This document shows, piece by piece, positions 35,253 through 47,219 of a DNA stretch of 64,000 nucleotides. Both the position numbers and the translations under genes were made by a program. The stretch is taken from the NCBI RefSeq assembly GCF_032854445.1, contig NC_088295.1, forward strand, positions 89,735,836-89,799,835. The letters are read 5' to 3'. Under the pieces are notes generated by a model. It was not told the DNA's origin. It saw nothing but the letters and a program-made list of their open reading frames with translations, and searched no databases. Source of the DNA: Liolophura sinensis. Lineage: Eukaryota; Mollusca; Polyplacophora; Chitonida; Chitonidae. Position 1 is the stretch's first letter. Every line of letters begins with the position of its first letter.

Positions 35253-36673
35253 GTTGAAAGGTCATGCTAGCTACAATCAGTGTGCATGGGTGTGTTACCA
35301 ACCCCACATTTTATCCGTGTTAATGTTCTGTTGATTTTTCGTCCTTTTATAAAAAGTAAACTGCTCTTGACAGTTCCCCGACTTAAGTTATTTGTCTCAC
35401 CTTTGCATCATAAGCTGACCAGACCCGTTCATCCCAAATGCTGTAATAAACATGAAGGTGTCTGGTTGTATGCTCTTTGAAGCTGTCCCAATCCTGTATA
35501 TAGGCCAATATAATCATTTGCATGATATATAGAACAGTGCAAAATTGACTTCTGTAAGACACACCCTCTCCCCCACCCCTATTAAATTTATAAATGAAGT
35601 CATTTAAATATGTTTTGGTACATTAAAGATAATGGTATTTTCAGTTGTTTATTAAGCATACTTTAGACATTTCTTCAGAGGCAGTATGGCCCTTGGCTGG
35701 ACTCTCAAAACAAAGAGTATATGTCATAGTGTATGTATATTTATTACCTGGAAGGGTATGCCGTTTTCCATTGGAAACCTCAGTCTCTCCCTCAAAATTC
35801 CATTTTCCTTGTCAGTACTGTAGATGTACCGGTTCTCTTGTGTTAGAGAGGTGATTAGTGTTTATTGTATAGCATGGAACCAAGAAGTAAGAGTTTATCA
35901 TCTTTACCTCATTTCGCGTCGTATACCGAATTGTCTTGGAACCTGTGTTAGTCTTTCCTGTCCAGCTGCTGCAGGAATTTCAGGTTCTCGCTGCCTGTGA
36001 TCTCACGGTAGTCATAGTTACCTCCCTTAACACGTTTTTAGCGATGTCTTCAGTAGTTGTCTTCAAATCTTTGTGATTTGGAAACACACGTTAGAAAATT
36101 AATCCAACGGGTTGATCCATCGCACGCAGTTGTTCAGGAGAAAGGAACTGTATTTCATTTCTTTTTGCAAGATTCGATGTGGTTGTGCAGCTGAAGGTCA
36201 TCTGGTGGTACACCTGTAAGCAGGAGGTTCGGACAGGGTATCCTATTCAGCCTCCACTACATGTACCTAACGATGATCACAACTGTAACCCGGATACCCT
36301 CTACTCATCCAGTTACAGTAAGGCTGCGCGTCTTCGTCTTACTGATAGAGTTTTTATTTGAAAATCATCTTAATTTTGTTGATGCATTTGTATTTTAAGT
36401 TGTCATTTTTTGTCCAGAGATATTTTATCCCGAACTGTAATTAAAGGGTATTTCTTCACAGAATTGGTTCGTCTCTCTGTATAATTTCAAGTGATATATG
36501 TATGCTTGTATGATATATATATACCCAGTCATGAATCCTACTCTCCATGTGTTTTACAGCAGCTGTCTCTGGAGGTTGTCGCCTACACGTACCTGCGGCT
36601 GGTTTCCACCAGACTGTCTTGCTTTTTTCAGTCTGTAAACTAGCCCTTCGAGCCGTATTATAGTTATTAAACG

Positions 36674-36828
36674 AATGACCAGACCCATCCGCAGGTTACT
36701 GCCTGCAGACCTTCCCACATACGGCCGGAGAGGAAGCCAGCATGAGCTGGACTTGAACTCACAGCGACCGCATTAGTGAGAGACCTGGATTACTGCGCCG
36801 CGCTAGCACGTTGACCACATCGGCAACG
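36674..36828 (-). repeat. tRNA-derived SINE, family A (5' part)
   Basis: Read on the minus strand: A-box-like 'tggtcaacgtgctagcgcgg', B-box-like 'gagttcaagtccagctcatg', then 'ctggcttcctctccggccgt' and 'aacctgcgga'. This copy preserves the tRNA-like head; the tail is missing. Confidence 0.75.
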
Positions 36829-37488
36829 TAGGCCCACGGAATAGTTTGTCAGCGAACAATCGAAGGTTAACTGCTGACACTCTGGTTTCCTGCACTTACT
36901 TCAACATGATGCAATTTGATGGCACCGTGAACTACAGTATTGCAATCGGCCTTATTAGAGGCCTTAAAAGGAAAAGAGCGCTCCAGATCTAAGTAGGCAT
37001 TACTAGATAGACTAGATTTGAAACATAAAAACACTGATGAGAGTTAAAGGCATTCAAATAATTGAATTCTAAGCTGGCCTGTGCTGATCATTCTGTTCTG
37101 TTCAGGAACTCAGGATGTTGGAGTAGCTCCATTTTACCTACGAATAAAGGATTACTGAAATAATTTTCTCACAAATTTCTTCATTCTGTTATTTAATAAG
37201 CACAAGGAAAAAATGACGACGAGTCGGAGTTCCCATATATACACACCATCAGTACGGCCCATAAAACCCACCATTGAATTCAAGCATTTAAATGCCTTTA
37301 ACGCTCTTTAAAATAATCTAACTGTGGTATAACGGTGAAGTTAAAACTGGAATAAGCGCAATCTCCCACATTTCACTTTCATACGTTTGGTACATAACGC
37401 ATAGCCCGGCCCGTGGTCATATGTTGACCAACAGAGAGAATTATCTGTAACCTTCACGACTGGAGTCCATTCTGATGTTTGATATATA

Positions 37489-38243
37489 CAGTGCATCAAA
37501 AGTAATTTCCCCACAAAACAATGCTTGACATTTACCAAGATATTTGCCCAGTTGTGAAATTTTGCACATATCTCAATAGTCAAGTCAAAAAGCTGTAGCA
37601 AGGATTACCTTGTAGACACAGATGTGCTCCAATGAGCACGCGCAAACGCATTATTGGTCGGATTTTGACAATTTTACAAACAGAATGAAGATAATCTTGA
37701 CTACCTGTACGACCAGATAATGTTAAAATCTGGTATAACTACCACTCTTTTGTATCACATTGGGAAAGCGAGCTTGCATCGTGTAAATGAAGCGCGTGGT
37801 CGGGTTTTGAGGGATGACTAACCACTTCTGAAGCAGATGCCTAACGTCATCAAGATCGGACACCGTCGTAACACAGCCATACACCACTTGTTTCAACTGG
37901 TTCCACAAATTTTAAATGGGATTGAGGTCGGGGAATTGGCGAGCCATTGATTATGTTTAATGCCTTCATGTTTAAAGAAGATATTTATAACTCTGGCACG
38001 ATGTGGACGAGCATTTTCGTCCATAAAAAAAAATCCATTGCCATCTTGAATCTATTTGTACAATGTTCAAAATCCGGCTGATAATGCATGTGCGCATGCT
38101 CATTGTATCACATCTGTATCTACAGGGTAATCCCTGCTACAGTGTGTTGACTTGATTACTGAAACATTGTGCGCAAAATTTCACAACGATTGGGCAAATA
38201 TCTTGGTGAACAATATTAGAGGCATCTTACTTTTGATGGACTG
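37489..38243 (-). mobile_element. Tc1/mariner-like deletion derivative with ~170-bp inverted repeats
   Basis: Left end CAGTGCATCAAAAGTAA and right end (inverted) CAGTCCATCAAAAGTAA extend as imperfect inverted repeats for about 170 bp, through matching blocks 'accaagatatttgccca', 'gtgaaattttgc' and 'gattaccttgtaga'. The left flank is TA, the right TT (probably mutated). Only the transposase C-terminus remains inside, on the minus strand. Confidence 0.85.
37723..37985 (-). pseudogene. Tc1-like transposase, C-terminal remnant
   Basis: Minus-strand translation gives an NLWNQLKQVV block and the terminal MQARFPNVIQKSGSYTRF, with upstream remnants of the 'P-D-L-N-P-I' segment that normally holds the last acidic catalytic residue. 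The N-terminal DNA-binding half and most of the catalytic domain are gone, so it cannot encode a working enzyme. Confidence 0.8.
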
Positions 38244-38440
38244 TTGATAATGAATTCACAAGTGATTCGAGTTTAAAAGATGTCAAAACCTGTCTTGTAA
38301 CTGTTGATACTTCCGAAACCGACGTCTCTGGCAAGGCATGTGCATTTTGATAGGAAGCCCCCATATTCCGTAGAGCGCATGTTCCTTTTTCTACGCTCGT
38401 TTACATCACTTCCACCAATAGACAAGTTTAACTCTCAGTT

Positions 38441-38978
38441 ATCCTCATCACTGCTGTGTTACGCAGGTTGGCATCTTTAGGTTTAGCCTGATCACTGCTG
38501 TGTTACAGAGGTTGACATCTTTAGGTTTAGCCTGATCACTGCTGTGTTACAGAGGTTGACATCTTTAGGTTTAGCCTGATCACTGATGTGTTACAGAGGT
38601 TGACATTTTTAGGTTTAACCTGATCACTGTGTTGCGCAGGATGACATCTTTAGGTTTAGCCTGATCACTGCTGTGTTACACAGGTTGGCATCTTTAGGTT
38701 TAGCCTGATCACTGCTGTGTTACAGAGGTTGACATCTTTAGGTTTAGCCTGATCACTGATGTGTTACAGAGGTTGACATCTTTAGGTTTAACCTGATCAC
38801 TGTGTTGCGCAGGATGACATCTTTAAGTTTAGCCTGATCACTGCTGTGTTACACAGGTTGGCATCTTTAGGTTTAGCCTGATCACTGCTGTGTTGCGCAG
38901 GTTGACATCTTTAGGTTTAGCCTGATCACTGATGTGTTACAGAGGTTGACATCTTTAGGTTTAGCCTGATCACTGCTG
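38441..38978. repeat. 44-bp satellite array, about 12 copies, with higher-order structure
   Basis: Unit 'atcactgctgtgttacagag' then 'gttgacatctttaggtttag' and 'cctg'. Variant units (cgcagg/acacagg/acagagg, and one shortened 'atcactgtgttgcgcagg') recur in the same order about every four units (38630 and 38805), so blocks of several units were copied together. Confidence 0.92.
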
Positions 38979-41900
38979 TCGTGGTGCGGAGTTATTCAAT
39001 CAGCAGTCATCAATAAAAAGTTTGATTTGATTAACGAATGTCTTCCTATGTAAAACAATTATGTAAGAAACATACTGATGCGTGACTGTTAAGGGTATGG
39101 GCCGACTTGTATTCAGGCCTAAGAAGTGTCCAAAGACTTTAGAAGCGATGATTGTTAAGTTATACGTAACATACTGCAATTATGTCGAAATCAGGCGTGA
39201 TTTAAGACCACATACAGTTGCCTGTCACTAACTTGTCATGGTACAATGTGCAGGGAAAGTGTAGGGAAATAATTGAGCTGAAAGGTATAGTTATTTTCAA
39301 CACTCGGTGCTCTGGGGCAGATTCCTTGCCTTATCACATGTCAGGTCTCTATTTTCTTTAGAGAAGATAAGTGTGTCTCTGTCATAAATATGATGGAACT
39401 ATCAAGTAACTGGACTAGTTGAATCGAATCTTTATCTTCATGTCTGTGAATTTGGCCGTATCATCTGTCAGCAACAATGTGAAACAATCTCGAATCAAGT
39501 CAATGCAAAAGTCAGATAGTCAATGCGGCGTCAACCCCAATCATTTATTCATTCATTCATTCAGATGAAATACGTCCATGCAGGCATATCAAAGTGCTTG
39601 ACCGAAGCTTACCGTGTATACGGTGTTCTACTTGGATCGTGGTCTATACCCAGGCAAATGTGTTGACACCGTTACTCGTACATCTCCACCATGTCAATAG
39701 ATCAATTAAACATACCCGTATCAGGCAACACGCCGTCTTTGTAAGCCACACCTGTCATCCAACAGGGATGGGGGTGTAAATATTTATGAGATGGTCTCCT
39801 CTATAGCCGCCGGTGAAAGACGAGCGTGAAGAGCGAATAAGATATCCTCTTCCACCACGAAGCCGGTTTTGGTGAGTACCGCAGAAGGTGTCATCTACCT
39901 GAGTACATAGAGAATGAAGTCCAGCTCTTTCATCGTTCTGTCTTGTATCTGTCAGTAAGGATGTCCCGGTGCAGGACGAATGCTTTACCTAAAACAGCTG
40001 TAATGCCAGTATTACTTCAGAAGGATAGTTCCAACAACAACAGATGATTTGTCTGATGTACAGATAGCATCGCTCATAAGTCAGTGTCACAGAATGGAGT
40101 GGTATCCTACAGAAATAGGGTTGGGAGAAGGATGGATGGTTACCTGAAAACATAAATAAGGATATTTATAGATCTCTGTGTTTTTAATTGGGCGGTATCC
40201 TACAGAAAAGTGAATACCAAGAAGAATGGATGATTGCCTGAAAACATGGGTAAAGATTTTTATAAGTCTATATTACAGAATCGGGTGGTATCATACAGAA
40301 GTAGGGTCCCAAGAAGTATATATGATTCCCTGAAAGCACAAATACTGATATTTATACATGTAGGTCTGTGCCTTCGATTTGGGAGGTATCCTACGGAAAA
40401 TGAGTAACAATAAGAATGGATAATTTCCTGAAAACATAGGGTATGATGGTTATAGGCCTGTGTTTTAGAACTGAATGGTAGCCTTCAGAAATAGGATCCC
40501 AAGAAGTATGGAAAGGTACCCGAAAACACAAGTTTCAGTTTGCGTCGTAGAATGGTTTACTTAGTTTCCGTCAGTACGAAGACTGTAAAAATCCCGACGA
40601 TGTAGTTAAACACGGGTAAAAGGATAACGTAAAGACGAGCAATCTGACTTCAAGCGCCTTTCTTTGCTAGATTTATCTGATGTGTATACTAGACGTTAAA
40701 GTGCGAAAAAGCGTAATATCCTTCATACTTGCGGGTCACATGATAGAAAAATGCTACAACTGTAAAGCTGAAAATCGCTGAGTGAAAAGGGCTACACATA
40801 TGTAATGTTCGTAGGTTTAAAACCATTGAGCTTTGTTTAAAGACAACGGACTTGCAACCCTTCAATAATTGTCCTGGCTATAGAGCATAACGCAACATAT
40901 TAATGGCTTGGAAGAATGTACGCTTTCGAATGAAACTGTTCTGAGCAAACCCCCTCCTTTCCCTTTGCAAGTCAAGACAGGTGTGTGCATGTTTCGAACG
41001 TATAGCTTTGTTTGCATACTATACGTTATACGCTCTTAAAATTAAAATACTTTTGACCAGATGTAACTTCCGAAAAAAGTGATTCTTGTTACGTAATTAG
41101 GCCTACAATGACTTGTAAATCGAAAACTATTAAAGCTAAATAAATTTAGCTATGACGATTAGTTTTCCATGATAAGTCTTAAAATATTCTAATTTGGAAG
41201 TAGAAGTTTTGGCCTATTCGTTATTATAGACTAATGAGGTAAAGTTGTATCACGCCTGCAGCAAAAAACTTGAGAGATATGTGGAACTTGTGTACTGCTA
41301 TGATACAGAACGCCATATAATGGAAGCGTGAAAGCTTTTGAGTGTCTTGTGTCTATTGGTGTGGTCGCCGTATTGGGTTTATGTGAAAACCCCTTTAAAA
41401 ATCTTCTCTAAAATTTAAACTGCAGTTGCACGGAGCTTGGGTATATTTAATTTGGACATACAGTCTTCCTGGATCGAAGATTGTAGATGTACGTTATTAG
41501 GCGGAATTGTCATGTAATCCGAAACTTCGCTTTCTACCATTTATTTCTACATAGAGATTTTGGCAAATCAAAAGCCCTAACTCATGCAGTTTTGGACGCT
41601 GACTGTAAATATACTTTTAAACCGAAAAATGCCAGTTTGAGCCCTGGCATAGCTGCTTTAGCGTCTATATTTCTAACCTCATGTAATGCTTAAGAGTGGC
41701 AGCTTATACGACCTCTACCGCCCTGGCTTAAGTAGAATTAGCTTTAAATATGCTTTGATGTTAAAAACCAATTAAATATTAGCAGAAGTCCGTTGGCCTC
41801 TGATATTAGTCACTGCATGGCCTAGAATAATTCAAAATGTTATGTTGGCGTCTCATTTGTCAAACTCTAAACATGAAAAGAATTCCGATGGGAAAGGCGT

Positions 41901-43100
41901 AGGTTTATGGAGGCATGCAATATAAAAGACCTCAGCATAGCGAGTAAAACCAGAGCAATAGAAGACGTACAGTTTGTCATACGTAACCGTTGAAATCCAT
42001 CCCCTTGTCAATGTACGTCAGGTGGTGTCCACCGTTTTATTCTAACTCTTCATATAAATGGTTAAATAGTAGCAACTTACACAACAATTAAATGTCAATA
42101 GCAATTTATATATTAGTCACTGTTCTGGAATAATTCCAAATGTTGTGTTATCGTACATTAAACACCGAGAAAAACCAGCTCAGCTACGACAGTGTGATTG
42201 CTGGAAACTTACATACGTAACCGGTGAAATCAGGGTTCCTGTCAGTTTACCGGTCAAATCGTTCGAGAGTAAAATCGTTCAAGAATGTCCTAATGACTAA
42301 TGGCAGCAGCATTAATGCTAGATTGATTATTTATTTTGTATTACAGGACAAACTTTTGTAGGGAAATTTGTGGAGATCCGTATCAACGTATATGTCGTCC
42401 ATATATCAATGTGGTATTGCTATATCCTGTTTACCAAAATACTAACTTGAAGAACATTCAATACGATTTACATCGTTAGTAATTAATAATTAATTGGTTA
42501 AGACCATGTAAAGTAGATTGTGTCGCACAAAACAAAAGACCTGGTAGACTAAAGCGGCGAATCGACCCCCATGCACGAAACTGTGCACCTCAAGAGGCGA
42601 AACTGACTATAGCTGTAACTGACAGCTGCTGACACAGTCGTGATGCAGCTTCTTTTTTTCATTTCTGTTTTACTCTTTTTTTTCCCTGTTACATGGCAAG
42701 CATGCGACTTACAAAGCTCCAAACAGGTATTGAAGCAATGTATAGGTCATAAAATAGAAAATGAGAAATGGTAGCCTGCCACAGTCACACTGAAGTATCT
42801 TTTTTCTTGCATTAGACCCTGTAGAGTGTGGAAAATCACGGCACCACATATGTAACTTTCGGAAAAATTCTTCAGCTTGCAGCTATGCACCAATCAGTTA
42901 AAAACATAGACAACAAATGTTCAGCCTTATACTTCTGCTACGCATAACATGTTAGTGTTGATGATAGCTAGAAGACTTGCATGTTCACTCAGTCAGGATT
43001 CACATATGACTATTTTTACTACACGTTGCGTAATACCACATTTTATCATTTCTAATTTATAAGAAAACGTATATAATTTAAGACAGCCTGTATTTTTACT
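38979..43100. other. Intergenic region between satellite and MFS cluster
   Basis: No gene recognised. Contains the diverged ~90-bp array at 40088-40535. The open frames at 39594-39779 and 41487-41693 have no domain. Confidence 0.5.
40088..40535. repeat. Diverged ~90-bp tandem repeat, about five copies
   Basis: Recurring 'ggtatcctacagaaa', 'ccaagaagaatggatgat' and 'cctgaaaacat', each followed by 'tatttata'-like AT and 'tctgtgtttt'. Old array with much substitution. Confidence 0.75.
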
Positions 43101-43715
43101 CACGCAAAAATACACGCACAGATAATCTCAATGTTTTGTATTTTCTCCCTAATAGGTCTTTCACAGGAAATAAGGGCCATCACACACAGATAATCTCAAT
43201 GTTTTATATTTTCTCCCTGACAGGCCTTTCACAGGAGTACTGAAATAAGGGTCATCACGCACAGATAATCTCAATGTTTTATATTTTCTCCCTAACAGGC
43301 CTTTCACAGGAGTACTGAAATAAGGGTCATCACGCACAGATAATCTCAATGTTTTATATTTTCTCCCTAACAGGCCTTTCACAGGAGTACTGAAATAAGG
43401 GTCATCACGCACAGACAATCTCAATGTTTTGTATTTTCTTCCTGACAGGTCTTTCACAGGAGTACTGAAATAAGGGCCATCACACAGAGATAATCTCAAT
43501 GTTTTGTATTTTCTTCCTGACAGGTCTTTCACAGGAGTACTGCAATAAGGGTCATCACGCACAGAAAATCTCAATGTTTTGTATTTTCTTCCTGACAGGT
43601 CTTTCACAGGAGTAATGTAGATAGAAGGTCTGTCACATGAGCACTGAGATAAAGATCATCACACGCCGACAATATCAATGTTTTGTATTTTCTCCGAAAC
43701 ACACCTGTGACAGGA
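43100..43715. repeat. 75-bp minisatellite, about 8 copies, abutting an MFS exon
   Basis: Unit 'cacgcacagataatctcaat' then 'gttttatattttctccctaa' then 'caggcctttcacaggagtac' and 'tgaaataagggtcat'. The length is a multiple of three, so the minus strand reads as a repeated open frame (KDLSGRKYKTLRLSV...). The last degenerate unit ends about 30 bp before the start codon of the intact MFS gene, so the array is probably in its promoter or 5' UTR. Confidence 0.93.
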
Positions 43716-43744
43716 TACACGGTACACGGCAGGCCATTGACGCG

Positions 43745-43871
43745 ATGAATGTGAGCCGGCTTCTGGTTCTCTCTGTGTGCTGTCTCTGTCACCTCATCTG
43801 GGGATCCATCACCACCCCAACCTACTACGTAAATGCCTTCAAAGTTCAGTACAATTACACTCAATCACAAG
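43745..43871 (+). CDS. MFS copy 1, exon 1
   Basis: MNVSRLLVLSVCCLCHLIWG and then TTPTYYVNAFKVQYNYTQSQ: TM1 and the first loop. Donor CAAG|GTGGGT. The start is supported by the matching ATG-AATGTGA context in copy 3 (56035). Confidence 0.85.
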
Positions 43872-46800
43872 GTGGGTTTTTCCATATTATCCCAGAAAGT
43901 AGTGAAGGTCTCTTATTCACAATAATGTTCCCCGTTCTCACTGCTTGGTAAATCTTGCTAACAATAAGCGATCGACGACGCTCGTGAGGCAGTTAACGCA
44001 TTCTAACGTTCAATGAGTGAGTGAGTGCTTGGGGTTTAACGTCGTACTCAACAATTTTTCAGTCATATGACGACGATAACGTTCAATGAAGACAACACTG
44101 TCTTCCACCAAAATAGTTAACATATTTGTGGAAAAGTTCGACACTAACTTAGCAAAGGTCGGTAGTTTATTGCTTGCGCTCCGGTTCCTACACACATAAA
44201 ACTCACGGCCATCAAACAGACTCAAAACGTTTTAACGTTGAACGATTATTAAATAAAAAGATAAATAGATAGATAAATAAATAACGTCTTTCTTCGTATC
44301 AGTGATATCAATAATCATGTTTACTCTTGTGTCCTTGTAGTCGAGCTAATTCTGCCCATGCTGTCGTTCGGAAAGGTCCTTAGTCCTATTCCTGCTGTCG
44401 TCTATCAGACATGGGGGTTCGGGCTCACTCTTCTGTCGGGACTTACCCTAAGCTCTGGGGGATACCTCTGCCTCTGGGGGTCGGGCTTCTTCCTGGAAAT
44501 CTGCTATACTTACCCGATCCTCGTCTATACATGTTTCCTCTTTTTAGGTAGGTTACACTTGTGGGTTTTATGTTGTGTGTTTGTACCTTGGTGCCTTGGG
44601 CGCATGTATACCACACACGGAATGTTCGACGTATAGCAATAAAACCAAAGCAATCCATGGCCTAAGAAGTTATGTTTTATGTGAGATGAAGTCATCGAGG
44701 TTCAATCACGTAAACAGCAGACTCTTTTGTGAAGTTTCACAGCAGCCGGTGTAGTCGGAAAGGATTTGTTCACCTGCATAAACCGGGATTCTGCTGGTGC
44801 AGGCGCCATGGGGTTTAGCTCGTCATTTTGCATTGTTTTCATGTAAACGTTTATTGAATCTGTTGATAAAACAGCATTATGAGAAATTCTAGAATGGATG
44901 TCGTCAAATAAAATGCGATTAATATCACTGCATTTACCTAAGGGCGCTGGCTATTACTTACAGGTAGATCAAAGCATGGTGCAAATTAACTAAAGGCCGG
45001 ATTTGAGATTTTCCAGCTATTACCAGGTCACCAGTAATCTCGTTTTACTCTTCATGTTGCAGTCAAGATCTGCGGGAATACAAGCATTAGTTGACATCTG
45101 TGATCATCACAAGTGTAGAGAAAATTTAAATCTGTGATGATGATAAACACCTGTGGCAGTTCGTATCTGGTAAATAATAACAAACACTTGTGACAGTTCG
45201 TATCTGGCATATAAACACCGCTCCACACTGTCCGAGCCAATACATGTAACCCGCCACAATTAGAGTGTCTTCACACACATACAATGTAACTTAGGAACAA
45301 AACAAGCAATTATAAGCGAACGTGTAAAATAAATTCTTTAATATGTTTATTTTATGATTAAAGACAAATCAAAATATAAATGCAATATAGTTATAAAAAC
45401 ATATATATACTATCGTTGTATGCCAAAGACATATCTCACATCGGAGATCAATTTCATTGTTGCCAACTTATCTTTCGGCTTTCCACAAAATTTCTTATAT
45501 CAGCTTTTCGTAACTTTTGTCGCAAACGACGGCGCCTTATGTCACTACAACCTAGTCAACGCTTTAAGAGAATTATGACTTACGAAGTTTTGTGAGCCTC
45601 AAAATTAGAAATCTGTACAGTTACATTCACTGGTTTGGGAATCGACCTTGTCGCCTGTGATGTCCTCAATAGTTTTGTGCTAATTGTCACTTTCACGGTG
45701 TTTCCGTCTGAGGAGAGCAAACTTACACCCATGTAAGAATAAGGTCACGACAGTTTATGAAAACCTGTGTTGCTCATTTGAAGAAGTTACAAGTTAATAA
45801 TGAATCAAAGTGATAAATGTAGAAGCGGGCCTGTAAACATCGCCAATCGATCACAGAGCTACAGATCTACAGATCTACAGAGAGCTATTGTGATGAAATG
45901 GCACGTAGCAGAATATACGCGAGCTTCTGCAAACTAAAAGGGACTGTATTTATTGGGTAAAACTGTTGGCATGCAGTATGTGTATATTGTCAGTTAAATG
46001 GCCAATCAGCTCTCTTACATAAAAAATTCTTGTTTTCTCGGTTTACTCGCCACAGGTCTTGGTAGCGCCTTCCTCAACCTCAGTGTCCTCACGGCCATCA
46101 CAATTAACTTTCCTGGCAAACACCAGGGAAAGGCCGTTTCCACGGTGATGACGTCATACGCCGTTAGTCCGCTGATGACACTGTTCGTTTATAGGAAGTG
46201 GTTTGCGCATGGTGAAATAGAAAATGACGCCGGACAAGATCTTCATGGATTCATGCTCTACTCTGCCGTCTCAGTCGCCATGATGGCTGCATTGTTTCTT
46301 GGAGTCTCCAGGCTCATAAATAGGCCGGAACCACCGGAAACTCCTCTGCTCAACGACTGTGACTCTGAGGACACGACGAAGCCTAGGGACAGAAAACGTA
46401 CGAGTCTTAGGGATAAAGTGGTACAAGAAATACAGACTATATTCCAGTGGCCGCTCCAGATGATAATCTGGTCTTTTGCGCTCACTTATTCTGTGTACTC
46501 GGGCATTGACTATAATCTGGCACTTTACGCTAAATCAAGTGGCGTATACTTTATATTTGACAGTGTATTTGTGGTGTTTCACGTGACTTTGTTCCTATCT
46601 CGTCTGGCTGTAGGTTTCGTTTCTGACGCCTTGGCAGGGACTATCCCACGCACTTTATACAACGCTTTATCGTCTTTCCTTTTGGCTGTCTGTCTCTGTC
46701 TTGCCTCCATTCTACCAACAGCCGAGGTTACAATATATATGCTGTCAATCACAGCTGGATTGGCAGGAGGTGTGGTTCGACCAACCATCGTCACTGTACT

Positions 46801-47041
46801 GGCCCAAAATATGGGGAAAGAGAACTTCGCCAAATATTGGGGAATAGCTTACAGCGTGACATCTATTACCCTGTCTGTTTGGGCCGTTGTGTTTTCATCC
46901 CTCCACTCGGCTAGTGGTCAGACGGAAGGGCAGGACTGTTATGGAAGTCATTGTTTTCAATGGGTCAATTTGATCACATGCACAATGGCGGCGGTCTCCA
47001 CGTGCTGTAGCCTCGCTTTGGCCCTTATAAAGCGTTACTGA
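43745..47041 (+). CDS. MFS transporter, nodulin-like/monocarboxylate-transporter-like, intact copy 1; 3 exons
   Basis: Spliced by eye: 43745-43871, 44341-44547 and 46056-47041, GT-AG introns, all phase 1; 439 residues. About twelve hydrophobic segments are visible, six before and six after an acidic cytosolic loop (~200-240, with PPETPLL and DCDSED). MFS-type motifs: SRLAVGFVSDAL after TM8, and GKHQGKAVSTVMTSYA before TM5, like the gate segment of nodulin-like MFS proteins. A CYGSHC pair (Cys406, Cys411) precedes TM12, as in that family. The family moves small organic anions or metabolites across membranes; the substrate here is unknown. Two damaged copies follow downstream on the same strand. 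An AATAAA lies about 170 bp after the stop. Assignment to MFS is firm; the subfamily is a judgement from remembered motifs, with the monocarboxylate-transporter group as the alternative. Confidence 0.85.
44012..44073 (-). repeat. Family B SINE fragment in MFS copy 1 intron 1
   Basis: 'agtgagtgagtgcttggggt' then 'ttaacgtcgtactcaacaat' and 'ttttcagtcatatgacgacg', the same tail segment as at 12427. A short end fragment only. Confidence 0.7.
44341..44547 (+). CDS. MFS copy 1, exon 2
   Basis: Acceptor CTTGTAG|TC, donor TTAG|GTAGGT, 207 bp; TM2 to the start of TM4. The equivalent exon of copy 3 has exactly the same length. Confidence 0.85.
46056..47041 (+). CDS. MFS copy 1, exon 3 (terminal)
   Basis: Acceptor CGCCACAG|GT; 328 codons with stop TGA 47039-47041. 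TM4 to TM12. The open frame extends upstream into the intron (to 45998), but homology with copies 2 and 3 begins at the acceptor. Confidence 0.9.
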
Positions 47042-47213
47042 ACTTGAGTCGACATCGTCCCTTTATTACAAATCATAACGAAGTCACTTATTAGGAAATG
47101 ATGCAATTTGATAAATAATTTATTTAGTAATACAGGGTAGTTTTTTCATGTAATCTTGTTTTGATTTAAAGACCTGTCTCTAGGAAATTTTAACTGGTTC
47201 TCTGTCATTTTCC

Positions 47214-47219
47214 AATAAA
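47214..47219 (+). terminator. Poly(A) signal AATAAA of MFS copy 1
   Basis: First AATAAA after the stop codon, at a normal distance for a short 3' UTR. Confidence 0.6.

Noticed and set aside
43161..43607. Minus-strand 148-codon repeat protein
   Set aside because: Product of the 75-bp array; no homology, and the array lies in the upstream region of a plus-strand gene.
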